Assembly (NCBI GenBank): GCA_028284385.1
Contig: JANQRT010000022.1
Span: 124,001 to 188,000, forward strand
Reading direction: 5' to 3'
Length of the DNA stretch: 64,000 bases
Origin: Opitutaceae bacterium
GTDB taxonomy: Bacteria > Verrucomicrobiota > Verrucomicrobiia > Opitutales > Opitutaceae
The position numbers and the translations under genes were made by a program. Position 1 is the first letter of the stretch. Each line of letters opens with the position of its first letter. This document shows positions 1 to 8,023 of this stretch, in pieces. The notes beneath the pieces were generated by a model that saw only the letters and a list, made by a program, of their open reading frames with translations, did not search any database and was not told where the DNA came from.

Positions 1-321
1 AGCGACCTGCAGCAGTTTCTTGGTAAAACCGTTTTGGAGTCCGCTGCTTCGATTGGACTGACCTCGGAATTGCTTTCGGTGATCGTCTACGATCCTGCGA
101 GAAGCGAAGGTCAATTCGAGGTAAGCATCGATAGAATGGATGGCGTGGCTTTTTCGTTGTCCAAAACCTTATCGATTGAGGATTCGGATTGGACTCCAGT
201 TTCGAATACGATTGAGGAAACGGAAGGATCTATGCTCAAGCTGATCGACCCGAATCCAGGAGGCGCTCCCGTCTTTTATCGAGTGGAATTGACTCCCGAC
301 GAAAGCGGCTCATCTCAGTAG
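1..321 (+). CDS. C-terminal part of an unknown protein (cut by window start)
   Basis: The reading frame is open from base 1 and ends with TAG at 319-321, giving 106 visible residues. The true start lies outside the window; the TTG at 34 is only an internal codon. The visible part is acidic and looks like a beta-rich exported domain, closing with FYRVELTPDESG, a style common at the end of secreted verrucomicrobial proteins. No catalytic motif or membrane segment is visible, so no function is proposed. Confidence 0.6.
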   Translation, partial: SDLQQFLGKTVLESAASIGLTSELLSVIVYDPARSEGQFEVSIDRMDGVAFSLSKTLSIEDSDWTPVSNTIEETEGSMLKLIDPNPGGAPVFYRVELTPDESGSSQ

Positions 322-446
322 CGCTGCTCGCTTCATCATTGACCCGCCTCGGGAATCGGTCAAACAGAGGCTCATTGATTTTAGACTCGGAGGGATCCTT
401 TTCGCGAGAGAACGGATCGAAGAGAAACGACAATCAGAGCCGAACG

Positions 447-758
447 ATGAAGCTAAGGATCCTTAAAAGATTTCGATTTATCGCCTTTTGGGAAGGCGTA
501 TCCTATCTATTGTTACTAGGCATTGCTATGCCGTTGAAATATCTCGCTGGTTATCCGCAGGCCGTCACGGTGGTTGGATGGGCCCACGGGGTCCTCTTTA
601 TTCTCTACTGCGCAGCGCTTTTGCAGGCCAGTCTTACTTTCAAATGGCCGCTGAAGAGAAGCGTTTTATACTTTGTAGCCTCGCTGTTGCCAATTGCTCC
701 ATTCATTGTGGAGCGAAGGTTGCAAGTGGACCAAGACTTGATTTCGGAAGGCGAGTAA
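447..758 (+). CDS. DUF3817 family small membrane protein
   Basis: A 103-residue protein with three hydrophobic segments (about residues 10-30, 42-62 and 70-90). Seen motifs are EGVSYLLLLGIAMPLKY and GWAHGVLFILY, which match the family signature as I know it. I chose ATG 447 (MKLRILKRF) because the in-frame extension up to 339 is charged, unlike the family, and overlaps nothing useful. Other members are inner-membrane proteins of unknown role, sometimes next to transporters. No operon partner is clear here; the next gene is convergent. Confidence 0.75.
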   Translation: MKLRILKRFRFIAFWEGVSYLLLLGIAMPLKYLAGYPQAVTVVGWAHGVLFILYCAALLQASLTFKWPLKRSVLYFVASLLPIAPFIVERRLQVDQDLISEGE

Positions 759-769
759 CCGGAGAACCG

Positions 770-1327
770 TTATTGGCTCCAGGGCGGAATAACCTCATTG
801 GAACGGGCGTAGGCGATGAGTTGGCCTAGGTGCTCGCTAGTATGATCGTTGAGGATCATGATGGCGGCCATCTTGGGCATTTGGTTACCGAAAAAATTCA
901 CCATTTCGCCTAGTTCCGCTTCCTCGACTTGGTTGGCGGCCTTGAGAGCGAATCGTATCGATTTTTCGAATGCAGCGATGGTTGCGTCCTTGCCATGAAT
1001 CGTATCTTCCAATTCGCGTGGCTTGATGCCTTCCGGAAGATCGAGTCCAAGTCGCCTGCCGATACCATAGTTGCCAGAAGCGATATGGAGTATGGATTCC
1101 CTGACGGATCGGATGCCTTCGGCGGGTCGCCAATCGAATTGCTCTTCGGAAAACGCCTTGGCCAGATCGATCGTCTTTTCGGAGGCTCGGTTGAAGGTGC
1201 CTTGGAAGGCTTTGTGGAATAGCGATGCTTCGCCCTTGTCCTCATGATGGGCTCCAAGAGCCGAGTGGGAAATAATTAGGCTTAGGCATAGGGCTGGCAA
1301 GCGACAGAAGTTTGTATTCATTTTCAT
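770..1327 (-). CDS. Exported DinB-like four-helix protein
   Basis: 185 residues with a signal peptide ending near SHSALGA (about residue 25). The body matches the DinB/YfiT-like fold: an early helix with FNRASEKTIDLAKAFSEEQFDWRP, a conserved serine/histidine stretch SVRESILHIASGNY, and the late DHTSEHLGQLIAYARSN helix. The two His-containing helices are where DinB proteins bind a metal. DinB-like proteins often act as metal-dependent thiol transferases, but the substrate cannot be told here. It is convergent with the DUF3817 gene (11-bp gap). Confidence 0.75.
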   Translation of the reverse strand: MKMNTNFCRLPALCLSLIISHSALGAHHEDKGEASLFHKAFQGTFNRASEKTIDLAKAFSEEQFDWRPAEGIRSVRESILHIASGNYGIGRRLGLDLPEGIKPRELEDTIHGKDATIAAFEKSIRFALKAANQVEEAELGEMVNFFGNQMPKMAAIMILNDHTSEHLGQLIAYARSNEVIPPWSQ

Positions 1328-1356
1328 GGCGTTTTTATTTCTTGATAGACTCTAGT

Positions 1357-2766
1357 CTAATTGAAGGAAATGTTTTTCGTTCGGGTGGGGTCGTAGTCAA
1401 TGTTCAGTTCCTCGACACTTTCGATGAGCTGTCCGTTTATGGTGAGATTTTCGAATCGTATCCGATCTATATTCGATTCTTCTACTGAACTTTGGATACG
1501 GCTTGGTTGATGGAAATTTCCGTCTACCGAAATGTTTCGAAAAAGGATATCGCTAATGTTTCCCACCGTTTCGGACTTGGCCCATTTCGTTTTCTGACTC
1601 ATCAAGGAGAGCAATCGCCAGTGGGCGTTTTCGATCCGAATATCTTCAAATACATAGTCGCTCAGGTTTCCCGCCCCTCCGTGAATCGAGGCGAAAATCC
1701 CTCGGTTGTTTGCTTCCTGGCGGTGCTCGACACGTATGACATCGCAATCGTAGACGTGAAAGCCGCTTCTATCCGTTTTCAGATTCCAGCTGAGCTGAAA
1801 TACGGCTCCGTTTTCCATTTGCCAGAACACGCAGCGACGAGCGACCAGTCCTGGGCTGTAGACTTTAATGGCGTCGTCGTTGACCTTTAAAAAGCAGTCT
1901 TCTATCAGACTGTTTGGCCCTACGGCGATGCCATCCGTTCCAAACCACCACCCCATCATTTTAACGTCTCGAACCGTGATATCGGCCCCGTAAGCGGCGA
2001 TGTTGTAGTGGGGCGAGCCGACAATGGTTATCCCTTCAATGGTCACTCCCGGACTCTTGTCCGTAAAATGGATCATGTGCGGAACCGAGTATTCCCCTGC
2101 CGGTTGGCCAGGGAGATGTTGGCCGGAGAGTACGCCCCGCCCATAGATTCGAGCTCCCGGCGTATCATCTCCATAGATACGTCCTTTCACGAAAGCCCCG
2201 GGAGCCAGGTAAACATCCTGGTTCGGCTTGAGAATCAGACCGGGTATACCGAGGAAGTGGACGCCTGGGCCGTAGTAAAGAATATCGGGATCGTCTGGGC
2301 TGGGAATGTCCTTTTCATGAGAGTCAGCGAAAATTAAAAGAGGGTGCTTGGTCTTTCCATCGAACTCGATGGCGTACTTTCCTGGAGTATCGATAGTAAA
2401 GGTGATCCAATTTGAACTACGCTCTACTTCAATTCCTCTAGAGGAAGGAAGGACCTTGGTTTCCTTGAAAAAGGCCGCGTGATTGATGACTCTTATGCTC
2501 ACTTCGCCATCAAAAGAGAAACTCGTGTAGGAAGTATCCTCGCTCAGATTGGTTCGCCATTGGGCTTTGGTCAGATATGCAAAGCAGGAGCTCACCTCTC
2601 CGTCTTGTAGCACATCGACCTGATAGTGCGGAGATTCCTCCACATTCCCTGGCGAAGGATAGGCGATTACTTTCGCTCGGCTTTCTAGCGGGGGGATGAC
2701 GAGAAAGGGCAGGCTTAGTAGCAAGCGTATCGACTGGCGGGCTGGCATGCTACGAGTCGAGACCAT
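1357..2766 (-). CDS. GH49-like (GH28/GH49 clan) right-handed beta-helix glycoside hydrolase, secreted
   Basis: 469 residues with an N-terminal hydrophobic export signal (about residues 12-30), then a beta-sandwich region to about 165 and a parallel beta-helix. The key sequence is WWFGTDGIAVGPNS followed by KVNDDAIKVYS: D278, D297 and D298. This matches the three active-site aspartates of GH49 dextranase/isopullulanase with the same 19-residue spacing, and the following W-QMENGAVFQLSW also fits GH49. The enzyme probably cleaves an alpha-linked polysaccharide outside the cytoplasm; the exact substrate is not readable. A paralogue sits at 50609-52099. It is divergent from the dockerin-repeat gene and shares its upstream dyads. 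Many pipelines would call it polygalacturonase-like. Confidence 0.75.
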   Translation of the reverse strand: MVSTRSMPARQSIRLLLSLPFLVIPPLESRAKVIAYPSPGNVEESPHYQVDVLQDGEVSSCFAYLTKAQWRTNLSEDTSYTSFSFDGEVSIRVINHAAFFKETKVLPSSRGIEVERSSNWITFTIDTPGKYAIEFDGKTKHPLLIFADSHEKDIPSPDDPDILYYGPGVHFLGIPGLILKPNQDVYLAPGAFVKGRIYGDDTPGARIYGRGVLSGQHLPGQPAGEYSVPHMIHFTDKSPGVTIEGITIVGSPHYNIAAYGADITVRDVKMMGWWFGTDGIAVGPNSLIEDCFLKVNDDAIKVYSPGLVARRCVFWQMENGAVFQLSWNLKTDRSGFHVYDCDVIRVEHRQEANNRGIFASIHGGAGNLSDYVFEDIRIENAHWRLLSLMSQKTKWAKSETVGNISDILFRNISVDGNFHQPSRIQSSVEESNIDRIRFENLTINGQLIESVEELNIDYDPTRTKNISFN

Positions 2767-2898
2767 TGGCCCTTTTTCCGCAAGACATCTCTAACTAAAC
2801 GCACTGCGAATCAGAGGTTAGCTGTCGCTTCCGTTTTATTCTCGTTTGGCTGGCGAATGGGTCAAATGCCCCGAATCAACTTTGCGCTTGGGGTACTT

Positions 2899-3049
2899 TA
2901 TTGGGAAATATTTCCCAATATCAATCTTGAGCTAGCTTGCCTTCATGCGGAAAATTATTCCCTAAACATTTATTAGTGAATGACTTAAGCTGATTTAAGA
3001 AGAGATTGGCACATTAGATGCGAAGGCTGAGTTGTGGAAAATCGATTCC
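2899..3049. promoter_or_regulatory. Three related dyad operators in the divergent promoter region
   Basis: The 378-bp gap between the divergent GH49-like and dockerin-repeat genes holds no gene but three 14-bp dyads: GGGAAATATTTCCC at 2903-2916 (inside a perfect 22-bp palindrome, 2899-2920), GGAAAATTATTCCC at 2949-2962, and GGAAAATCGATTCC at 3036-3049. They share the pattern GGRAAAT-NN-WTTCC or close to it. Repeated dyads in a divergent promoter suggest binding sites for one dimeric regulator controlling both genes. The regulator is unknown. Confidence 0.5.
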
Positions 3050-3144
3050 ATGTGAATCAGCGCGTATCCTATTTGTGGATTCAAATTTAATCCCTTCTCT
3101 AGGGCTGCGTGTCGTCGTTGAAAATCAAACATAGGAGACATTAT

Positions 3145-4275
3145 ATGTGTTACAGTGTGCGTAAAACATCTAGTCGTATCAGGAAATTAATGATAGCCAT
3201 TTTATTGGCTTCCGAAGCGGCTTTTCTTAGCTCTGGTTTCGCTCAAGATCTCGTAAGAGCCGACTTCATAGATCAGGCTGCGATCGACGAAGTTATTGTC
3301 CGACCAACTCCCGCTCCCGAGAAGCATCTTCTGGGAGACCTTGGTCGTCGCCGCGATTGTGTCGTCGATCTTTGGGACCTACAGCTTCTTATCGAAAATA
3401 TGGGTACAGACGCTGGCTATCTCGGAGGCGATCTCAATCGCGATGGGATTGTCGACGATCGAGATCTGGTCATTCTGCTAGAACATTTTGGCGAGGAGTG
3501 CGAGCCTCTGAAGGGCGATCTTATAAAGCGTCGTGATTGTGTAGTGGATAACATGGATCTCTACATCCTTCTCTATAACTGGGGGATGCGTGTATCCAAA
3601 TTTGAAGGCGATCTTAATGAGGATGGCGTGGTCGACGTTAAAGACCTCAATATCTTGCTGGCGAACTGGGGCAAGAGTTGCAACAATCCGAGTGCCGATC
3701 TGAACCATGATTGCGTCGTCGACGAGGAAGATATTTTCGCGCTTCGTCGCAACTGGGGACAAGATGCTGGAATACGAGGGGGCGATCTGAATCGCGATGG
3801 CATCGTTGACAAGAAGGATCTCAGGTTACTGCTGGACCAGTTTGGCGATCATTGCGAACCGGTTCGTGGAGATTTGCTGCACAAGAAAAACTGTGTGGTA
3901 GACGTGCTGGACGTTGCTATTCTTAAATACAACTGGGGTGAGGATGCGGGTTTCGCTGGAGGCGATTTGAATCGTGATGGCGTGGTGGATTCGGAAGATC
4001 TGGCGATCATCCTCAGCCAGTTTGGCAAGACTTGCCAGCCCTTGATTGGCGACCTGGCTTTGGGTCTGGATTGTGTCGTAGACAACAAGGACCTGATCAC
4101 ACTCCTCTGGAATTTCGGGAGTGAAGATGCGGGCCCTAAGGGAGGCGATCTGAACCGCGATGGCGTAGTGGACGTTCGAGATCTGGCGATATTGCTGGAG
4201 CAGTTTGGGGAGGAGTGCGATAAGCCCGTTATCATTCCAGCTCCGATTGATATCGCTCCTGTTGCGGAGAAATAG
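3145..4275 (+). CDS. Secreted protein of ten dockerin-like calcium-binding repeats
   Basis: 376 residues. ATG 3145 is preceded by AGGAGA with good spacing; an upstream GTG at 3109 lacks a ribosome site. A signal peptide ends near SSGFAQ. The rest is ten repeats of about 22-24 residues in five alternating pairs. Type B units read GDLNRDGVVDxxDLAILLxQFG with the full D-N-D-D loop of dockerin type I. Type A units (GDLxxRRDCVVDxxDL) have two extra residues and a Cys replacing the loop glycine. Most type B units end in a Cys, so disulphides between units are possible. No enzymatic domain is present. It could be a calcium-stabilised surface scaffold or adhesin; the role is inferred only. Confidence 0.75.
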   Translation: MCYSVRKTSSRIRKLMIAILLASEAAFLSSGFAQDLVRADFIDQAAIDEVIVRPTPAPEKHLLGDLGRRRDCVVDLWDLQLLIENMGTDAGYLGGDLNRDGIVDDRDLVILLEHFGEECEPLKGDLIKRRDCVVDNMDLYILLYNWGMRVSKFEGDLNEDGVVDVKDLNILLANWGKSCNNPSADLNHDCVVDEEDIFALRRNWGQDAGIRGGDLNRDGIVDKKDLRLLLDQFGDHCEPVRGDLLHKKNCVVDVLDVAILKYNWGEDAGFAGGDLNRDGVVDSEDLAIILSQFGKTCQPLIGDLALGLDCVVDNKDLITLLWNFGSEDAGPKGGDLNRDGVVDVRDLAILLEQFGEECDKPVIIPAPIDIAPVAEK

Positions 4276-4302
4276 TTGGAAATTGGGCCATTAATCATGA
4301 CT

Positions 4303-4332
4303 AAGCCAGGCGGAAAATTCCGCCTGGCTTTT
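4303..4332 (+). terminator. Rho-independent terminator after the dockerin-repeat gene
   Basis: Perfect 13-bp stem (4303-4315 pairing with 4318-4330) around a 2-base centre, GC-rich in the middle and running into TTTT. It sits 28 bp after the stop codon. The following stretch to 4584 holds no gene that I can support. Confidence 0.85.
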
Positions 4333-4584
4333 CCACTTCAAAATAATGATCCGACTACGAAAAGAGTGACAAACGTGATGGGAAAATCGGGCGTTACCTT
4401 TTGGAGCCGTGTCATATGTAATGAATTTTGCAATATAACCGAACCGATTTCCGTTTGGTCTTTCTCAAGATGCTTTAATGCTCTTGAAAACAAAGTTGGC
4501 TTGCTTGCAAATGCCGATCCGACCTTTTCTTACGCCTGCATCAAGAGGCTCATATTTCATTCTAACAATACTGACGACACTATC

Positions 4585-5172
4585 ATGAAAACTATTCTAA
4601 GAACCGTTGCTATTTCGTTTCTGTTTATTCCTTTGGCCTTTGTGAGCGCCGATGGACATGGACATTCAGGACTAAATGTTGGAAGCGAGGTCAGTTCGTT
4701 CGCTGCTAACGACGACGAGGGCAATCTTTGGAGTCTCCAAGAGCACTTGGGAGAGAAAAACGTCATCGTCTACTTCTATCCTGCGGCAATGACTGGTGGC
4801 TGTACCAAGCAAGCCTGCGCCTACCGAGACCAATCGTCGGATCTAAACGATTTGGATGCGATCGTTGTCGGAGTGAGCGGGGATTCGGTCAACAATCTTA
4901 GGCTTTTCAAAGAAGCCCATGGACTGAACTTCACATTGCTTTCCGACATCAACGGCAACATCGCCAAGAAGTTTGGCGTACCGACCCGCGGTGGAAACTC
5001 AATCGAACGTGAAATCAATGGAGTGCTGCATACGCTGACCAGGGGCTTGACTACGTCTCGGTGGACTTTCGTCGTCGGCAAAGACGGTCGGGTTGTCTAC
5101 AAGAACAGCGATGTTAGGGCCGCTCAAGATTCGGCTACGGTCATTGAAGAGCTAAAGAAGCTGAAGAGCTAG
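4585..5172 (+). CDS. BCP/PrxQ-type peroxiredoxin with signal peptide
   Basis: 195 residues. ATG 4585 begins a classic signal peptide (MKTILRTVAISFLFIPLAFVSA); the long in-frame extension upstream has no signal and is rejected. The redox centre is FYPAAMTGGCTKQACAYRD: peroxidatic Cys73 and a likely resolving Cys78 five residues later, the BCP/PrxQ arrangement. The family reduces hydroperoxides, here in the periplasm. Later motifs VVGVSGDS and FTLLSDING also fit. The gene is single, closed by its own terminator at 5203-5230. Confidence 0.85.
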   Translation: MKTILRTVAISFLFIPLAFVSADGHGHSGLNVGSEVSSFAANDDEGNLWSLQEHLGEKNVIVYFYPAAMTGGCTKQACAYRDQSSDLNDLDAIVVGVSGDSVNNLRLFKEAHGLNFTLLSDINGNIAKKFGVPTRGGNSIEREINGVLHTLTRGLTTSRWTFVVGKDGRVVYKNSDVRAAQDSATVIEELKKLKS

Positions 5173-5202
5173 CGAACTTTCTGCTCTCGTTTATCACTTT
5201 TC

Positions 5203-5230
5203 ACGGAAGCTCGTAGAGCTTCCGTTTTTT
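5203..5230 (+). terminator. Rho-independent terminator after the peroxiredoxin gene
   Basis: Perfect 10-bp stem ACGGAAGCTC / GAGCTTCCGT with loop GTA, followed by six T. It ends 58 bp after the peroxiredoxin stop codon. Confidence 0.85.
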
Positions 5231-5292
5231 ATTGTGTCCGTATCGTTTTCAAAAGCTTTGCCAGCTAGTTTAGCATCGTATTAAACGCTGCC

Positions 5293-6411
5293 ATGAATGT
5301 TAATGGACAGCCCTATTGCACGATTTGGATTAAGGAAGAGAATCCCGAAACAGTCCGAATCATCGACCAGCGAAGGCTGCCATTCGATTTCATCGTGGAG
5401 GATATCGATTCTGTGGATTCTATGGCCGTGGCCATCAAAGACATGCATGTGCGAGGGGCTGGACTCATCGGCGCCTCTGCTGGATATGGAATGTATTTGG
5501 CCGCCTTGGAAGCTTCTCGCGCATCGAATTTCCAACTACATCTTCAAGAGTCGGCTGAAAAATTATTGGACACAAGACCGACCGCCGTAAATCTCGCTTG
5601 GGCGGTAGAAAGACAATTGGCCGCCATCTCCAAGGAAAGCTCAAGCGAAGCCAAGATTCAGACCGCTTTCGAGACTGCCACTAAAATTGCCGATGAAGAC
5701 GCCGATTTTTGCCGGAGAATAGGGGAGCACGGTTTTGGTCTGATCAAGGGGATTAGCGAAAAAAAGCGAGGCGATGTAGTTAATATTTTAACACACTGCA
5801 ATGCTGGCTGGTTGGCCTTTGTGGACTATGGCTCCGCCACTGCTCCTATATATGCTGCCTTTAATGCGGGAATCGATGTTCACGTCTACGTCGATGAAAC
5901 GCGTCCGCGTAACCAGGGAGCCCGACTGACGGCATGGGAGTTGGGTCAGCACGGTGTCAGTCATACGGTGATCGCAGACAATGTGGGAGGACACTTGATG
6001 CAGCATGGCATGGTGGACCTGGTGATAACAGGGACCGATAGGACTACCTACACCGGAGATGTAGCTAACAAAATTGGCACCTATTTAAAGGCGTTGTCTG
6101 CTAAAGACAACGACATCCCCTTCTACGTGGCTCTTCCATCATCGACCTTCGATTGGAATACCAGGGATGGCGTTTCTGAAATACCCATCGAGCAAAGGGG
6201 AGGAGATGAGGTGAAGTATATTGATGGGTTTATTGATGGAGAAGAGAGAACAGCTCTCTTGACGCCACTGGAATCCAATGCAGCTAACTACGCTTTTGAC
6301 GTCACTCCAGCCAGGCTGATCACAGGCCTTGTCACCGAGCGTGGTATCTGCGAACCTAATGAGGAGTCAATTCTAGCAATGTTTCCTGAAAGAGGTTCTA
6401 GCCCTGCTTGA
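5293..6411 (+). CDS. mtnA: Methylthioribose-1-phosphate isomerase-like protein (MtnA / eIF2B-alpha family)
   Basis: 372 residues, close to the usual MtnA length. Seen motifs: VRGAGLIGASAGYG (phosphate-binding region), ILTHCNAG with Cys169, RPRNQGARLTAWEL, ADNVGGHLM, and ITGTDRT with Asp249, followed by GDVANKIGTY. The Cys/Asp pair corresponds to the catalytic residues of MtnA, which turns the aldose 5-methylthioribose-1-phosphate into the ketose in methionine salvage or a related 5-deoxyribose pathway. The usual VGADR reads TGTDR, so substrate may differ. No other salvage gene is nearby. Convergent with the next lipoprotein gene. Confidence 0.8.
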   Translation: MNVNGQPYCTIWIKEENPETVRIIDQRRLPFDFIVEDIDSVDSMAVAIKDMHVRGAGLIGASAGYGMYLAALEASRASNFQLHLQESAEKLLDTRPTAVNLAWAVERQLAAISKESSSEAKIQTAFETATKIADEDADFCRRIGEHGFGLIKGISEKKRGDVVNILTHCNAGWLAFVDYGSATAPIYAAFNAGIDVHVYVDETRPRNQGARLTAWELGQHGVSHTVIADNVGGHLMQHGMVDLVITGTDRTTYTGDVANKIGTYLKALSAKDNDIPFYVALPSSTFDWNTRDGVSEIPIEQRGGDEVKYIDGFIDGEERTALLTPLESNAANYAFDVTPARLITGLVTERGICEPNEESILAMFPERGSSPA

Positions 6412-6460
6412 ATTCGATTCAGAAGTGTTGAGTGAAATCAAAAGTTGAATACAAGTATCT

Positions 6461-7171
6461 TCAGCGAATGTTGGCTGAGAATTGTCGGAAATCCAACTTC
6501 CTGATGACTCGGTACTTCTTGCGATTGATTCGCGACGTTTCGTAAACGCGAACGACGACCCGGTCGCCGGCTTCCAGATCCGTGAAAACGCCATTGGTCG
6601 CATTGATTTCCGTTCCATCGTCCAGTTTCACCAGAACGCCTTGGATCTCGCGATCAGTGGTAGTATCCCAGATCTCGGAATTGTCTTCCAGGATCCCCGT
6701 ATCATTGGAATAGTCGGTCTCCGCTCGATTCTTTCGCTTCCTTTGGGAGTCAATAGCGTACTTATGAGAATCGATGACCGTTCCGTTTAGAGCGTCCATG
6801 TGCTTGTGCTCAACATTCTCAGGACCCTCTCTAATAATTCTCGTATTGCTCTCGGGAACTGCAGGCTGAGCTTGCCCATCCGTTTCCGGATAGCGTGGAA
6901 TGGTTTGGCCGAGAATGATAGCGGTAGCGATGTCTGTGGCCACTGAGCCAGTACCTACCGAAACGCCTGTTCTTGTTGGAACTGTTGTCACTCCAGTCCC
7001 TGCGGAAGGTCCTAGGATAATGCCAGTCGTACCGCCACCGATGCCTGCTGTTGGCGAGGTGGAAGCGACCGTGTAAGAAGGCGAAGTGCTGCATCCGACG
7101 AGGGCGGACAGAGCGAGGAGGATCAGAATGACGAATGGCGCTTTCACACGAGCAATATTATTCGCAGACAA
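6461..7171 (-). CDS. Hypothetical lipoprotein
   Basis: 236 residues. The N-terminus has a hydrophobic stretch ending in a lipobox (LSALVGC, Cys about 27), so it is probably lipid-anchored. Residues 28-85 are Gly/Thr/Ser-rich and low complexity. The C-terminal third (about 175-236) reads QGVLVKLDDGTEINATNGVFTD then GDRVVVRVYE, like a small beta-barrel domain of the kind that follows outer-membrane glycine-zipper lipoproteins. Function is not known. It lies downstream of the TlpA-like gene on the same strand after a 103-bp gap. Confidence 0.6.
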   Translation of the reverse strand: MSANNIARVKAPFVILILLALSALVGCSTSPSYTVASTSPTAGIGGGTTGIILGPSAGTGVTTVPTRTGVSVGTGSVATDIATAIILGQTIPRYPETDGQAQPAVPESNTRIIREGPENVEHKHMDALNGTVIDSHKYAIDSQRKRKNRAETDYSNDTGILEDNSEIWDTTTDREIQGVLVKLDDGTEINATNGVFTDLEAGDRVVVRVYETSRINRKKYRVIRKLDFRQFSANIR

Positions 7172-7274
7172 TAGCTCTTTCGTCAGGCGACGAATTTTGG
7201 ATTCAAAAAGAGCTTTTAAATCACTCTGGCCAATCCGTCTAGGCCCACGCGGAAAGGGGTGAGACGCCCAAACA

Positions 7275-7862
7275 TTATGCGCTAGCCGATAGGAGAGATT
7301 GTATTTGGTCTTGTATCACATCCTTACTTACAAGACCCGTATGCTGATAGTGAACTTTTCCATCTTTGTCCAAAATGAACATGGTGGGAAGATAGCGTAC
7401 CTGGCCGAAAGCCTCTTCCATTGATTCGTTCTGCCTAGCGATTTCATAGTTAATGCCCTTCGCATTTAGAAATGGCTTAAGATCCTTGCCTGGGCTGTCC
7501 ACGGATATCCCTAGAATCTCAACTGCTTCCTTATCGAACTCGTTTCTCAACGCGACTAAGGTCGGTATCTCCTTCACGCAGGGAGCGCACCACGTTGCCC
7601 AATAAACGACTACCCCTACCTTGCCTTTTAGGTCGGCGCTACTCACTTCGGAACCGTCCAGGCAGGTGACCGACCAATCAGCCAGTTCGCTCTCAGTGAC
7701 AATTTCGCCTGGAGCGTAAGCGCTATCCGAACCTAATGCCTTGCCGGCAATGCTGCCAGCTACGCAAAGCGGACAACTCTTCGTGCCCATACTGATACCC
7801 AGATACACTGCAAGTATCCCTACGATAGCTAGTGTGGCCCAATGGTTCTTGAGAAATTCCAT
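7275..7862 (-). CDS. TlpA/ResA-type membrane-anchored thioredoxin
   Basis: 195 residues. One N-terminal membrane segment (about 8-24) anchors a thioredoxin domain facing the periplasm. The active site is WATWCAPCVKEIP (Cys92, Cys95); later FLNAKGINYEI and LPTMFILDKDGKV complete the fold with the cis-proline. The family reduces disulphides during cytochrome c maturation or other envelope repair. A second Cys pair, SCPLC at 30-33, sits just after the membrane segment and is unusual. An octaheme cytochrome elsewhere in the window would need such a reductant, which is only an inference. Confidence 0.85.
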   Translation of the reverse strand: MEFLKNHWATLAIVGILAVYLGISMGTKSCPLCVAGSIAGKALGSDSAYAPGEIVTESELADWSVTCLDGSEVSSADLKGKVGVVVYWATWCAPCVKEIPTLVALRNEFDKEAVEILGISVDSPGKDLKPFLNAKGINYEIARQNESMEEAFGQVRYLPTMFILDKDGKVHYQHTGLVSKDVIQDQIQSLLSASA

Positions 7863-8023
7863 ACTGATACTTCTAACTCTAAGTATAAACGTCTGATTTC
7901 ACTTAATGATTTCAATGCGCTAAAAAGGAATCGAGTAAAAAGAAGATGAAACTCTTTTCAGTGGGTCGGCGTCAAAGCGAATAGGCGGATTATATGGGTT
8001 TGACCCATCGTTTTCGATCAAAC

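Noticed and set aside
4276..4584. Open frame continuous with the peroxiredoxin
   Set aside because: It includes the terminator and has no signal peptide; ATG 4585 begins a good one.
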